Shown here piece by piece: positions 22,836-31,495 of a stretch of DNA of 37,025 nt. The notes under the pieces are model-generated. The model was not told the DNA's origin. It ran no database searches and was given only the letters and a program-made list of their open reading frames with translations. Both the position numbers and the translations under genes were made by a program. Source of the DNA: a bacterium (lineage in GTDB: Bacteria; Armatimonadota; JACIXR01); assembly GCA_014360465.1 (NCBI GenBank), contig JACIXQ010000019.1:1-37025 (forward strand), given 5' to 3'. Each line of letters starts with the position of its first letter. The stretch's first letter is position 1.

Positions 22836-24392
22836 CTATTTTGATTTTTGCTTTCGGACCACTCTGATACTTGCTTTTGGGTCTATCGCATAGACTCGTA
22901 CATAATCTATGTATGTGTTTGGGATTCCGCCCATCGCGCCGCCTATCTGTAGGTTTCGCCACAATGGGGGAGATAGGGGAGTTCCATCTATCATACTGAA
23001 AAGATAGCTACCAGAGGGTTGACCATTTTGCGCTATCTGGTTACCTCTCCAGCAGATAGCTTGTTGGGGAACACCGTCAAAGTAAATCTGGCGGTATCCA
23101 TACCAACCATTTTCGGCTGTAGCTGGGACCCAAAGCTCTCCATATGTGTGCCACTCCCTATAATCCGTCCCATATGGGGGATACACTACCGCATTGAAAT
23201 TACCGATGTTATTACCATTGAACCAATCGTGAATCGTGGAGGAGTGATGATTTGCTCCCCAAGAGGGATTATATTCCATTATGTCGTCTTCAATAACCTC
23301 CCAGAGACCTGGCCAGCCGGGCATTGGATAGTTCTCAGGTGAAAAGCTCCAGGGTGGAGGGTTCATATTTCTGGGTCTTGAAGCCACCGGCATTGGAACG
23401 GACCAAAATGCTGGCCATCCATTCTGGCTAATGTGCTCGGGGTTCGCTACCGCTATCCTTGCTTCATAATATATCCCTTTCCCAGGCTGGAAAACGGTTC
23501 CCCTGTAGCCTTCGGGTTGTTCATCATCAAAAAGGGTTGTCGCGAAATTCCAACCCATTGAGACCGGGGCATCTTTTATCACCAAAACGCCTTTAGCACC
23601 CTTGTAAGATGGCAAGATTTCATACATAGAGGGAGAGGTACTGGGGAACCACATACCCTTCACATACCATTTGTAACCGTCTTTCTGCGTGTTCTCCACA
23701 TCAATGGTTTTGATGTTCCTGAACTCGTCGTTAAAGATAAGTTTGAAGCCGGGTGGAGCGTGGGGCTCAGGGTCATAGGCAGGAGGCGCGGTGAAAGCAA
23801 TCGTGTGAGCGTGAGCGAGCCCTGTATAGATGTCGTCTAAATAAAGCGTGCCCTTTTCACTGATATCATCACAAAAGCCGATAACGACCGCTGTTGCCTC
23901 TCCGGAATTCCAACGAAGCTCAACCTTTCGCCAGGAATTCGTTCCTCTGACTGGCAGATGGGCAATTTTCTTTGAAAGGTCCTTCGTTGCAACAAAGAAG
24001 GTGCCGCTCCCATTTCCCCGAACCCAGAGGCTTGAAACATAGTCGGTGTTTTCCCAGGTTTCAATGGGCGAATACATCATTTTCCCACTACGAGATAGAC
24101 TCACTCTTACCACGGCTTTCCCACTATGGGCGTCAGAATCTTCTACTATCTTGAAAGGAGCATCGAGCCTACGGGAGAGCCATTGTCCACCAATGCATAC
24201 CATAACCCCTGGTCCCATTGATTCGAAACTCCAATCTACAATCAAATTCGGACCTATATCATCTGCTTTCGTGCCTCGTGGTAAAGGAGCAGAACAAACC
24301 TGTTTCATTAAGGAGACGATGAAAATGAGCGCCAATAGATTGAGAAAAGACCCCTTGAAGAAAATTAGTTTACCAGTTAATAAGCGTACCAT
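22836..24392 (-). CDS. Secreted GH16-like glycoside hydrolase with N-terminal carbohydrate-binding-like module
   Basis: A 518-residue exported protein. The signal segment is about residues 16-35 (LLALIFIVSL and following). Residues 47-195 form a beta-sandwich of the CBM4/9 type (SWRKVELRWNSG, GTLYLDDIYTG). From about 213 a concanavalin A-like GH16 domain begins with PPGFKLIFNDEF, then GWPAFW (325-330). The catalytic motif is E368-D-D370-I-M-E373, matching the E-x-D-x-x-E of laminarinases, agarases and relatives (usual EIDIME; here an Asp replaces the Ile). The domain ends with YIDYVRVY. It should cut a beta-linked polysaccharide outside the cell. It is convergent with the stress operon; no ribosome binding site as strong as its neighbours' is visible. 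Confidence 0.8.
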   Translation of the reverse strand: MVRLLTGKLIFFKGSFLNLLALIFIVSLMKQVCSAPLPRGTKADDIGPNLIVDWSFESMGPGVMVCIGGQWLSRRLDAPFKIVEDSDAHSGKAVVRVSLSRSGKMMYSPIETWENTDYVSSLWVRGNGSGTFFVATKDLSKKIAHLPVRGTNSWRKVELRWNSGEATAVVIGFCDDISEKGTLYLDDIYTGLAHAHTIAFTAPPAYDPEPHAPPGFKLIFNDEFRNIKTIDVENTQKDGYKWYVKGMWFPSTSPSMYEILPSYKGAKGVLVIKDAPVSMGWNFATTLFDDEQPEGYRGTVFQPGKGIYYEARIAVANPEHISQNGWPAFWSVPMPVASRPRNMNPPPWSFSPENYPMPGWPGLWEVIEDDIMEYNPSWGANHHSSTIHDWFNGNNIGNFNAVVYPPYGTDYREWHTYGELWVPATAENGWYGYRQIYFDGVPQQAICWRGNQIAQNGQPSGSYLFSMIDGTPLSPPLWRNLQIGGAMGGIPNTYIDYVRVYAIDPKASIRVVRKQKSK

Positions 24393-25071
24393 ATACTCTT
24401 CACTTCCACTGGGCTAATTTTATTCACAAAAAATATCAAGCTCAAGCTATAAGAGAAGCATTCGGGTCACTAAAAGCACTTTGTATTATAAGGTCAGATT
24501 CCCCGTGAAAGAATATGAATGGAACACTGACGAGCAAATAGGAATAAAAGAATTCAACAAGCGCTTGATGCATTTTGAGGTAGAGCCTAATTCCTTATGG
24601 AATCCCACAACTTGCGTCTTTCCTAAAAATAAATCGCTTTGAAAGCGTATTTTGTTTATCGGCTTCCCGACATCTCAACCCGTTAGGGACATCATTCTTG
24701 CTATGAGAACGATAACGCCTAAACTCTATGCCCTTGTATGGGTAAGCATAAAGAAAAATTCTCTTTTTTAACATTTGAGCTGAATGGTTTGCTTTTGTAT
24801 TTCCCCTTGTCTCTCAGTTTCCACCTATGCTGTTTGAGCAGTCTATCTATTGTAGCGGGGCTTATATTCGGCAGTATCTTATCTATCTCCCCTTATCGTA
24901 TCTTCACAAGAGCCGTGGGATATAAGAGCATGATAAGCATAAAATAGCACTTAACTCATTAAGTAAATTTAAGAAGCCGTTCATTTACCAGTGAATTATT
25001 TTTAATGAAGAGCGATTCCTTTACAAATTCCCCAATACCCCTTAGACTTATAAAAAGACCCTCAAAACAGG
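24393..25071. other. Non-coding stretch with transposase remnants
   Basis: No intact gene is supported over nearly 700 bases. Decayed transposase sequence occupies the middle on the minus strand (listed separately). A second fragment on the plus strand (about 24505-24660) reads YEWNTDEQIGIKEFNKRLMHF before a stop; it resembles an integrase-core C-terminus but is too short to call. The right end is the AT-rich leader of the large secreted protein, with a small ACCCT/AGGGT hairpin at 25054-25069. Confidence 0.5.
24719..24945 (-). pseudogene. Decayed DDE/integrase-type transposase fragment
   Basis: Minus-strand translation gives YPTALVKIR, an in-frame stop, then GEIDKILPNISPATIDRLLKQHRWKLR and a degenerating tail to a stop at 24719-24721. 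ISPATIDRLLK followed by K-x-K-S-K-P strongly recalls the DNA-binding to integrase linker of ISNCY-type transposases (ISPATIDRLL, then RG-x-S-T-K-PG). The stop falls where a Tyr is expected in RYGE (TAT/TAC to TAA). No catalytic core or terminal inverted repeats are found nearby, so this is an old remnant. Confidence 0.6.
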
Positions 25072-25095
25072 GTGTTTGTCAAGGAGGTGCCTTTC

Positions 25096-28000
25096 TTGAA
25101 ACTCATAACGAGAAATCTGGCTCTCTTTCTCATATTTATTGCTATGACAATTCTACCCCTTTTGGGGCAGGTTAATCCTGTGACCAATGGAGGGTTTGAG
25201 GAACTTAACGAGCAGGGTTTTCCCCTTCACTGGGAACCCGTTGGCGGACCGCCAACCAGCGAGATAGGTGTTTCCCCAGATGCCCACTCGGGGAAGTATT
25301 CCCTTAGACTCCATAGGGTGAAAGAAGTCCCCACGGAAGAAACCGGCTTGAACCGCGCTTGGAAACCTTTCAGCGGTGAGCAGGGCAGTATGCTATCGGA
25401 GCTCAAGGGAGCAATCTCCTTCTGGTATAAGGCTGTTTCCGCCGATAAAGATACCAAACTGACATTTTTCGTCATCCCGATGTCGGCAAAACCCCTTGAG
25501 GATACTGGCAATCCCCGCCAAGCTTATGTCGTCCCCAAAAGTCATATCGGTGATGGAAAGTGGCACAAAGCTGTTGTAACCTACGACTTTTCCAAAAAGC
25601 CAGAGGTCAAATGGATTATGCTCGCTCCAAGAATCATCGGTGGTAGGGGCGATTGGTTGATAGATGATGTGGAATACCTACCAAACGCAGGTGCGGTGCC
25701 AGCGATTAATAAGCTATATATTGATGAAATAGCAGGGCAGGAAGGGAAAGCCTGCTTTGTAAAGGTGGAAATCCAGAATATAGGCGACGAAGTCGGTGAC
25801 ATAAACATCACTTTAACCCTACCTCCCTATCTAAAAACTTCTTCTCCCCTCTTCCAAGAAGTCAAATCGCTTGGAATCAAGGAATTTCCCAGAGAGATCA
25901 GTTGGAAAGTGGAGGGCGTAAGGGAAAAGGTGGACAGCATAAAAATAACAGCGGTTTCAAAAGCGGGCTGGGAGGCTGAGTCCGAGCTCAAGCTCGCACC
26001 TTCGCTCAAGGCTGAATTGAGGTTAAATCAGTTCATCCTTTCCACCCATCAGAACGGCTCAATATCCCTTATCCTGACCAATGATGGCACAGCTATAGAA
26101 AAGGATATAGTGGCCCGAATATCCCTCCCCGATAGCATCAAGTTGCTTGATACAGCGGATAAAAAATTAGATTCTCTCGCCCCCAAAAGCTCCACAAAAC
26201 TTAACTGGCTGATAAAAGCCCAAAAGGAAAGCAAGGAAGAAGCGATAAAAATTGAATTAAATAGTCCCGAGGGCAAGCAGGTATTCTCGGGAAACATCAT
26301 AATAGGCGCTCCCTTCCCCGCTTCTTTATCTCTCCCACCCAGACTAAATGCTACCATCAGAAATGGAGTGGCAATTATCTCAAATGAAAACTTAGCATTA
26401 GTCTTTCCACGCTCCTCCTTCGGCTATGGAATAGGAGAGATAATGGTCAAGCAGAAGGGCGAATGGAAGGTCGTGGGAAGGATTCCCTACCTTGCGAAAG
26501 TCGTCTATTCTCTTGCGGGAGAGAGAAAAACGCTTCCGATATATGCTTCCTCTCCAAAACCCACAACTAAGGGGGATGAGGCTTCCCTTACCTTCTCCAC
26601 CCTATTCAAGGATAAAGAGAACGGCAACTGGCGCTTCCAGCTTGTCCTGACGCTGGGCAAGGGAAAGGATACGCTCAAAGCCGATTATTCGCTCACCTGC
26701 GACAAGGATAGAGATGTCCTTCTGTTTGAAGGACCCTTACTTTACGCTGGGGAGGGTAGCTTCGGGGAAGCTAAGGAAGAAGCCCTTTTCCCCGGGCTGG
26801 AATGGCTCGTTGATGGGGAACGCTCCTCAAGCAGTCTGGACATATCCGAGGACCATCCCGATAGAATAAGATATGTTCCTCATCCCAACAAGATAACCAT
26901 TCCTCTGATGAGCGTCTACAGTAAGGGGCTATGTCTCGCTCTTCTCTGGAACCCCTACCAGAAATGGGATGGAGCTAATGATAGACCATCGGCAGTCTTC
27001 GCTTCCCCTGACTGGTTTGAAAATCGCAACTCCCATCTGATGGGCTTATTCCTTCCCTCTGTTCCTCAATGGGTGAAGGAAAACGAGAGAATCGCCTCAA
27101 CTCCCTACAAACTTTCAAAGGGTAAAAGCTTGAAGCTCCAAGCTTACATATTTGCTACTGGAACGGCAAAGGATTCTCTTTCAGCAATGGATAAATGGTT
27201 CGCCCTCTTCGGTGTTCCTGAGCCGATGCCCATCCCTCGGGGAAATTATCTCAAAGAGATAGAGTTCAGTATGAACGCCTATCTACATTCCCTTTGGGTG
27301 CCCGAGGAAGAGCAATGGTGGACAACTAAGGGCGCCGGACCCCTTCTCTCCGGCAAAGGACGTCCATCCCCATTCCTCTATGACCTCTACCAAGGTTACC
27401 TCCTTTCCCCTTCCAAAGAGATAAGGGAAAGATGCAAAGAGATGATAGATATGATGACGAGCAAATACAAGATAGAGATAGCGGGCGATGACCTCGGCTT
27501 CACATTCAACGAGCCGGTTCGTTCAATGAAGGGGCTTGCCATACAGGCGATAAATCTCCTAAACCAACAATGGGAAGATGGCTCCTGGCGGTTCTATGCT
27601 AATCGCCTGGGAAGCGGCGTATTTGAAGGCTACGATTATCGCCAGCTTGGTCCTCACAATGCAGTTGAGGTAGGCACCTGCGCCTACAACGCCTGGCAAA
27701 TCCTTCGTTATGCCCGGATGACGGGCGACGAAAAACTTCTTGAAGCGGGTATTAAAGCACTGGAATTTATGAAGCGCTTCACTGTGCCACGCGCCGCCCA
27801 GGTATGGGAAGTGCCAGTTCACACCCCTGATGTCCTCGCTGCCTCCGATGCTGTGGATGCCTACATTGAAGGTTACAGGGCGACGGGAAATAAAACCTAC
27901 CTTGAGGAAGCGAAGAAATGGGCGCGGAAGGGGCTTCCCTTCATTTATATGTGGAACGACCCCAAATTCCCCTTTATGCGCTATGCTTCTATTCCCGTCT

Positions 28001-29007
28001 TCGGTGCCAGCCTTTATCAAGGCTCCTGGTTTGGTAGACCAGTTCAATGGAACGGACTCCGCTACGCATACGCTCTCCTGAAGCTCTGGGATTACGACAA
28101 GTCATTCCCCTGGAAAACAGTCGCTGAGGGCATAACGAGAAGCGCTATGTATCAACAGGATGAGAAAGGCGAGAATATCGCTCTATGGCCCGATAGCATA
28201 GGGGCGATTAAGGGCGATAAAGCCAGCTGGGTATTCTCGCCAATGATGATATTGAAATGCGTCTATAAATTGCTTGGTAGGGATAGTGAACCCCAGACGC
28301 TGAAAGTAAGCGAATTCCGCATCAATTACAGGGGAAGTGTCCGCGATGTCTCCTATCGCAGAGGGAATCTGGCTCTTGAGATAAAGCTACCCACCGGCGA
28401 GCCAGGCTCCATAGTGATAGCGGGGACAAGCAAACCTCAAAGAGTAAGGCTCAACGGCAAGGAGATAGGGTTTGAATATGACAGCAATATGGCTGTCCTT
28501 GGCATCAAGCTTCCTCAAAGCAGTACCTGGCAAAAGGTGGAAATTGAAGGGATAATGCCAAAAAGGGTCAGTGCCCTTCCCGAGATAAAGAAGAGGATAG
28601 ATTTCTCATTTGACGAATCTGACGAAGGATGGGTTGCCCAGAACGACATAGATTCACTGCATGTGGAGAATGGCTACTTGAAAGGGATAGCAACGGGAGG
28701 CGACCCCTATATGGTGAGGTTGGGAATGGATGTGAAGGGTGATGAATGCAAAAGGTTGAGGATAAGGATGATGACGACGGGAGGGACTAATGCGCAGTTC
28801 TACTGGACAACGGAGGATTCGCCCAACTTCGCCGAGGATAAAGTGGTTGTATTCAATATAATCTCGGATGGAGAATTTCACGAGTATGTCGTAGAGGTAG
28901 GCAATCATCCTATGTGGAAGGGCAAGAGGATAACGGCAATCCGCCTTGACCCAACCAACTCCGCCCCCAACGCCACTTTCGCAATAGATTACATCAAAGG
29001 TGAGTAG
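25096..29007 (+). CDS. Large secreted multidomain protein, probably carbohydrate-active
   Basis: TTG 25096 is preferred as start (AAGGAGGTG ends just upstream), giving 1303 residues. A signal peptide (1 to about 26, ending LLGQ) is followed by a CBM4/9-like beta-sandwich (NPVTNGGFEELNEQGFPLHWE, GDWLIDDVEYL). Two CARDB-like immunoglobulin repeats cover about 210-400 (KVEIQNIGDEVGDINITLTLP). A large beta-rich region to about 690 includes DRIRYVPHPNKITIPLMSVYSKG. An alpha-rich domain from about 720 to 1080 looks like an (alpha/alpha)6 toroid (WEDGSWRFYANR, HNAVEVGTCAYNAWQILRYAR, AASDAVDAYIEGYRATG), as in many glycoside hydrolases and polysaccharide lyases. A C-terminal jelly-roll module covers about 1205-1303. 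Substrate and catalytic residues cannot be named. The porin gene follows about 250 bases later. Confidence 0.75.
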   Translation: MKLITRNLALFLIFIAMTILPLLGQVNPVTNGGFEELNEQGFPLHWEPVGGPPTSEIGVSPDAHSGKYSLRLHRVKEVPTEETGLNRAWKPFSGEQGSMLSELKGAISFWYKAVSADKDTKLTFFVIPMSAKPLEDTGNPRQAYVVPKSHIGDGKWHKAVVTYDFSKKPEVKWIMLAPRIIGGRGDWLIDDVEYLPNAGAVPAINKLYIDEIAGQEGKACFVKVEIQNIGDEVGDINITLTLPPYLKTSSPLFQEVKSLGIKEFPREISWKVEGVREKVDSIKITAVSKAGWEAESELKLAPSLKAELRLNQFILSTHQNGSISLILTNDGTAIEKDIVARISLPDSIKLLDTADKKLDSLAPKSSTKLNWLIKAQKESKEEAIKIELNSPEGKQVFSGNIIIGAPFPASLSLPPRLNATIRNGVAIISNENLALVFPRSSFGYGIGEIMVKQKGEWKVVGRIPYLAKVVYSLAGERKTLPIYASSPKPTTKGDEASLTFSTLFKDKENGNWRFQLVLTLGKGKDTLKADYSLTCDKDRDVLLFEGPLLYAGEGSFGEAKEEALFPGLEWLVDGERSSSSLDISEDHPDRIRYVPHPNKITIPLMSVYSKGLCLALLWNPYQKWDGANDRPSAVFASPDWFENRNSHLMGLFLPSVPQWVKENERIASTPYKLSKGKSLKLQAYIFATGTAKDSLSAMDKWFALFGVPEPMPIPRGNYLKEIEFSMNAYLHSLWVPEEEQWWTTKGAGPLLSGKGRPSPFLYDLYQGYLLSPSKEIRERCKEMIDMMTSKYKIEIAGDDLGFTFNEPVRSMKGLAIQAINLLNQQWEDGSWRFYANRLGSGVFEGYDYRQLGPHNAVEVGTCAYNAWQILRYARMTGDEKLLEAGIKALEFMKRFTVPRAAQVWEVPVHTPDVLAASDAVDAYIEGYRATGNKTYLEEAKKWARKGLPFIYMWNDPKFPFMRYASIPVFGASLYQGSWFGRPVQWNGLRYAYALLKLWDYDKSFPWKTVAEGITRSAMYQQDEKGENIALWPDSIGAIKGDKASWVFSPMMILKCVYKLLGRDSEPQTLKVSEFRINYRGSVRDVSYRRGNLALEIKLPTGEPGSIVIAGTSKPQRVRLNGKEIGFEYDSNMAVLGIKLPQSSTWQKVEIEGIMPKRVSALPEIKKRIDFSFDESDEGWVAQNDIDSLHVENGYLKGIATGGDPYMVRLGMDVKGDECKRLRIRMMTTGGTNAQFYWTTEDSPNFAEDKVVVFNIISDGEFHEYVVEVGNHPMWKGKRITAIRLDPTNSAPNATFAIDYIKGE

Positions 29008-29259
29008 AGAAAGGGGTCTCAAATAAACACATCCCTTAAAAACCAAATCCCGCAACAATAGTTTCTGCCATTACTTGATAATGTTATCTCTCCCCCTAAA
29101 AAAGGGCGAAAATCCTAATTTTTGAAAAGCTACCGAAACCTCTGAAGTTCATATTACCAATTTCAAAAAATTTGAGAGAAATTGATGACAAAATTCATTT
29201 ATACAATGATTTATCAGAGAAAATTTCAAAAATAAAACCAGCTGAAGGAGGAGATAGCT
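29008..29259. other. AT-rich gap before the porin gene
   Basis: No gene is seen in these 250 bases. The right part is AT-rich and carries the GAAGGAGGAG ribosome binding site of the porin. A -10-like TACAAT near 29205 has no clear -35 partner, so I do not call a promoter. No strong terminator hairpin follows the large secreted gene. Confidence 0.4.
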
Positions 29260-30183
29260 TTGCAAAACTCGTTGAAAAAGCTGTTCCTTGTTACCTTCTC
29301 CCTGGCGCTCTTGAAAATAGCACCAGCTGCAGATGTTAAGCTTAGTGGCTACACCAAGATGCGATATGTCTGGAACCAGACCGCCGACCCGGAAAGCCAG
29401 TTCACCCTCCAGGATTTGCGGCTGAAAAATACGGTGAAAGTAAGCGATATCGCCACACTCGTAGCTGAAGGCAACTTTACATCAACTGTCTCAACAACGG
29501 ATGCCTATATCCAGCTCAAACTGGGAAATAATGGACAAGCTCTGAAATTTGGGCAAGCGAAAATCCCCTTCGGCTACGAAATGCCTCTCTCCGGTGCTTT
29601 CTTGGAAACTCCATCAATCGCCACCGTCCTTCAAAAGCTATTTCCTAATCAAACTTACGACCAAGGCATTTTTTATTATCCTAACAAGTTCCTTTCCATC
29701 GCTCTGGTTAATGGAACGGGGCGAAATACAAAAGATAATAATAATCAGAAAGACCTTATCATTCACTTCGCCGATAAAAAGGACAAGCTCTCCTACGGTG
29801 CTTCCCTCTATGTGGGCAAACAAAGGGCAAGCACAAAGGATGTTACGAAGAATAGAAGCGGAATAGACCTTCTCTGGAATTGCGGAAAGTCCGTGCTGAG
29901 AGGAGAGGCTATCTGGGGTAAGGACCAAGATGAGACGAGCAAAGGTTGGTTCATCCAGTGGCGCTATAACGCAGATAAAACATCCTATATAATGCGCTAC
30001 GAATATTACAATGGTGTTGATAAATACGATACCAAAAAGGGCTGGATAAAGACGGAGGAAAAAGCATTTCTCTTCGGTCCAATGTTCTACCTGGATAAGA
30101 ATACCATCCTATCGGCTATTTACACAGCGGCAAAAGGAAGCGGAAACGATAACTTTATGCTACAACTTGAAGTTATTTACTGA
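29260..30183 (+). CDS. Outer-membrane porin (phosphate-selective OprO/OprP-like)
   Basis: A 307-residue outer-membrane beta-barrel. A signal peptide (1 to about 23, ending PAAD) is followed by VKLSGYTKMRYVWNQ, then alternating strands with aromatic ends. The pattern AYIQLKLGNNGQALKFGQAKIPFGYEMPLSG (about 87-117) is typical of OprO/P and porin-like DUF families. Asp/Asn-rich turns and a C-terminal MLQLEVIY ending in an aromatic residue fit a barrel. It is shorter than classical 400-residue porins, so perhaps a 12- to 16-strand barrel. TTG start with GAAGGAGGAG upstream. Its position next to carbohydrate-active genes hints at oligosaccharide or organic acid passage, but the substrate is unknown. 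Confidence 0.75.
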   Translation: MQNSLKKLFLVTFSLALLKIAPAADVKLSGYTKMRYVWNQTADPESQFTLQDLRLKNTVKVSDIATLVAEGNFTSTVSTTDAYIQLKLGNNGQALKFGQAKIPFGYEMPLSGAFLETPSIATVLQKLFPNQTYDQGIFYYPNKFLSIALVNGTGRNTKDNNNQKDLIIHFADKKDKLSYGASLYVGKQRASTKDVTKNRSGIDLLWNCGKSVLRGEAIWGKDQDETSKGWFIQWRYNADKTSYIMRYEYYNGVDKYDTKKGWIKTEEKAFLFGPMFYLDKNTILSAIYTAAKGSGNDNFMLQLEVIY

Positions 30184-30219
30184 TGATGATTTTGTTGGAG
30201 AGCTCGCCACCGCTTTAAC

Positions 30220-30759
30220 TCAAGTTTGCCCGACCTCTTCAATAACAACCTTGTCCGGCAAACTGAAAAAGGCAACAATCGCATATATAATTCCTACGAA
30301 AATCACGATTGGTCCAATGAGAACTATGGTCAGTAGAGCGCCAAAGGAAATCAACCTCGCCGCTTGAGCCAAAAGTTGCTCCTTCGTAACTTCAGCCACC
30401 GTAAAAAGGCTCTTACTCATATAATGCGCGCTCACCGTGGCAAAAATCCAAGTTAGGAAAAGACCACCTACGAAAAGCAAAAGCCCAACATCAGGCGTTA
30501 ATTCCCCGGAACCACCATTAGAAAAAAGGTGTGGACAAATCACCAGATAAAGAAAGATTAAAAAGAACCAGACGACAGCTATTACTGAAGCGGTTAGGAA
30601 ATCCCTGAATATGTTGGGCTTTTCCGTGGCATCGGCTAACTTCTTAAGAGCAACGAGAATAAGAACAAGCCCCACAATGGGCATCACATATATGCAAACA
30701 AACCCTATCCCTCCAAGAAGCTTTATTTCCTTCAAATCTATCTCCTTCTTATCAATCAT
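30220..30759 (-). CDS. DUF996-like four-helix membrane protein, copy 3
   Basis: A 179-residue membrane protein with four helices. It has the shared N-terminal signature KEIKLLGGIGFV, GLVLILVALKKLADATEKPNIFRDFL, and a last helix ending IVAFFSLPD. These features match the archaeal DUF996 family as I remember it; no function is known. It is 30-40% identical by eye to the two following copies, especially at the first 50 residues and the IYAIVAFFSLPD end. AAAGGAGG precedes ATG 30759, which overlaps the stop of a membrane microprotein gene. It ends the four-gene cluster. Confidence 0.7.
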   Translation of the reverse strand: MIDKKEIDLKEIKLLGGIGFVCIYVMPIVGLVLILVALKKLADATEKPNIFRDFLTASVIAVVWFFLIFLYLVICPHLFSNGGSGELTPDVGLLLFVGGLFLTWIFATVSAHYMSKSLFTVAEVTKEQLLAQAARLISFGALLTIVLIGPIVIFVGIIYAIVAFFSLPDKVVIEEVGQT

Positions 30760-30893
30760 AAAAAGCGCCTCCTTTCTATGACACTGACAAGCACCACGCT
30801 CAATTCTCTAAAAATTTCTCCCAGCTCTTCAATCTTTACATAGAGAACGAGGAGACCAACCACGATGAAAAAGTATCCCTTCAGATAAGGCAT
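30756..30893 (-). CDS. Membrane microprotein in the DUF996-like cluster
   Basis: A 45-residue frame starting at ATG 30893 and stopping at TGA 30756-30758, overlapping the next ATG (ATGA). It reads MPYLKGYFFIVVGLLVLYV, one membrane helix, then KIEELGEIFRELSVVLVSVIERRR, a probable amphipathic helix with a basic end. GGGAGAG lies directly upstream. An in-frame extension upstream (KEKIKELGEL) has the same heptad-like pattern, so a slightly earlier start is possible. Coupling to the next gene and the clear helix pattern support a real gene; no family is recognised. It may be a small partner of the DUF996-like proteins (inference). Confidence 0.5.
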   Translation of the reverse strand: MPYLKGYFFIVVGLLVLYVKIEELGEIFRELSVVLVSVIERRRFL

Positions 30894-30934
30894 TAGCTCT
30901 CCCAATTCCTTTATCTTCTCTTTCCAATAAGTCC

Positions 30935-31480
30935 TTAATATACTTCTTCCGTGCTTTCCCTTGGGAGTCTATCGGGCAGGGAAAAGAAAGCGATTATCGC
31001 ATATATCGCGCCAATCAAATAGACGATTATACCCACGAGAACAATCGTCGCTAAAGCCCCGTAGAAGATGAGATTCCCTGCTGTTGCAAAATCGCGACGA
31101 TTCGTTTCCTCCGAAAGAGAGAGAAGCCCCCTCCTCGCAAAGTAGGAAGCCACGATGTTGATGACCCATATCAAAATGCACAAAAGGAAAAATAGAACAG
31201 GGAATAGGAAATTCGTGTTAGATTCCATTGGGCTGTAGTACGGAACGGAAAGATAAATCGGGAAAAATATAATTGGGACCAAGACCGCCGCAACAGCACT
31301 TATGATTGTGGCAATGAGGAAATCCTTGAAAATGGAGGGTCTTTCAAACAAATCTGAGAACTTTTTCGCCGATATTAGGAGCAAAATGTATCCCACAATC
31401 GGATAAAGTATGAGGAAGATTGACCCGATTCCTCCCAGAAGCTTCGCGCTCCTAACATCAATTTCCTTCGCTTCTTCCAT
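30935..31480 (-). CDS. DUF996-like four-helix membrane protein, copy 2
   Basis: A 181-residue paralogue of the neighbouring proteins. It begins KEIDVRSAKLLGGIGSI, then PIVGYILLLISAKKFSDLFERPSIFKDFL with the next helices, and ends IYAIIAFFSLPDRLPRE. Four membrane helices are visible (about 15-40, 50-78, 88-112 and 136-165). AAAGGAGGTGAATT precedes ATG 31480, 15 bases after copy 1. Function is unknown; a helical bundle in the cytoplasmic membrane is expected. Confidence 0.7.
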   Translation of the reverse strand: MEEAKEIDVRSAKLLGGIGSIFLILYPIVGYILLLISAKKFSDLFERPSIFKDFLIATIISAVAAVLVPIIFFPIYLSVPYYSPMESNTNFLFPVLFFLLCILIWVINIVASYFARRGLLSLSEETNRRDFATAGNLIFYGALATIVLVGIIVYLIGAIYAIIAFFSLPDRLPRESTEEVY

Positions 31481-31495
31481 AATTCACCTCCTTTA

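Noticed and set aside
24738-24947. A 69-codon plus-strand frame with hydrophobic segments in the gap before the large secreted gene.
   Set aside because: It is the complement of the decayed transposase on the minus strand and has no ribosome binding site.
29170-29215. A promoter for the porin gene (TTGATG with TACAAT).
   Set aside because: The spacing is about 14 bases and alternatives are equally poor; AT-rich sequence makes such matches common.
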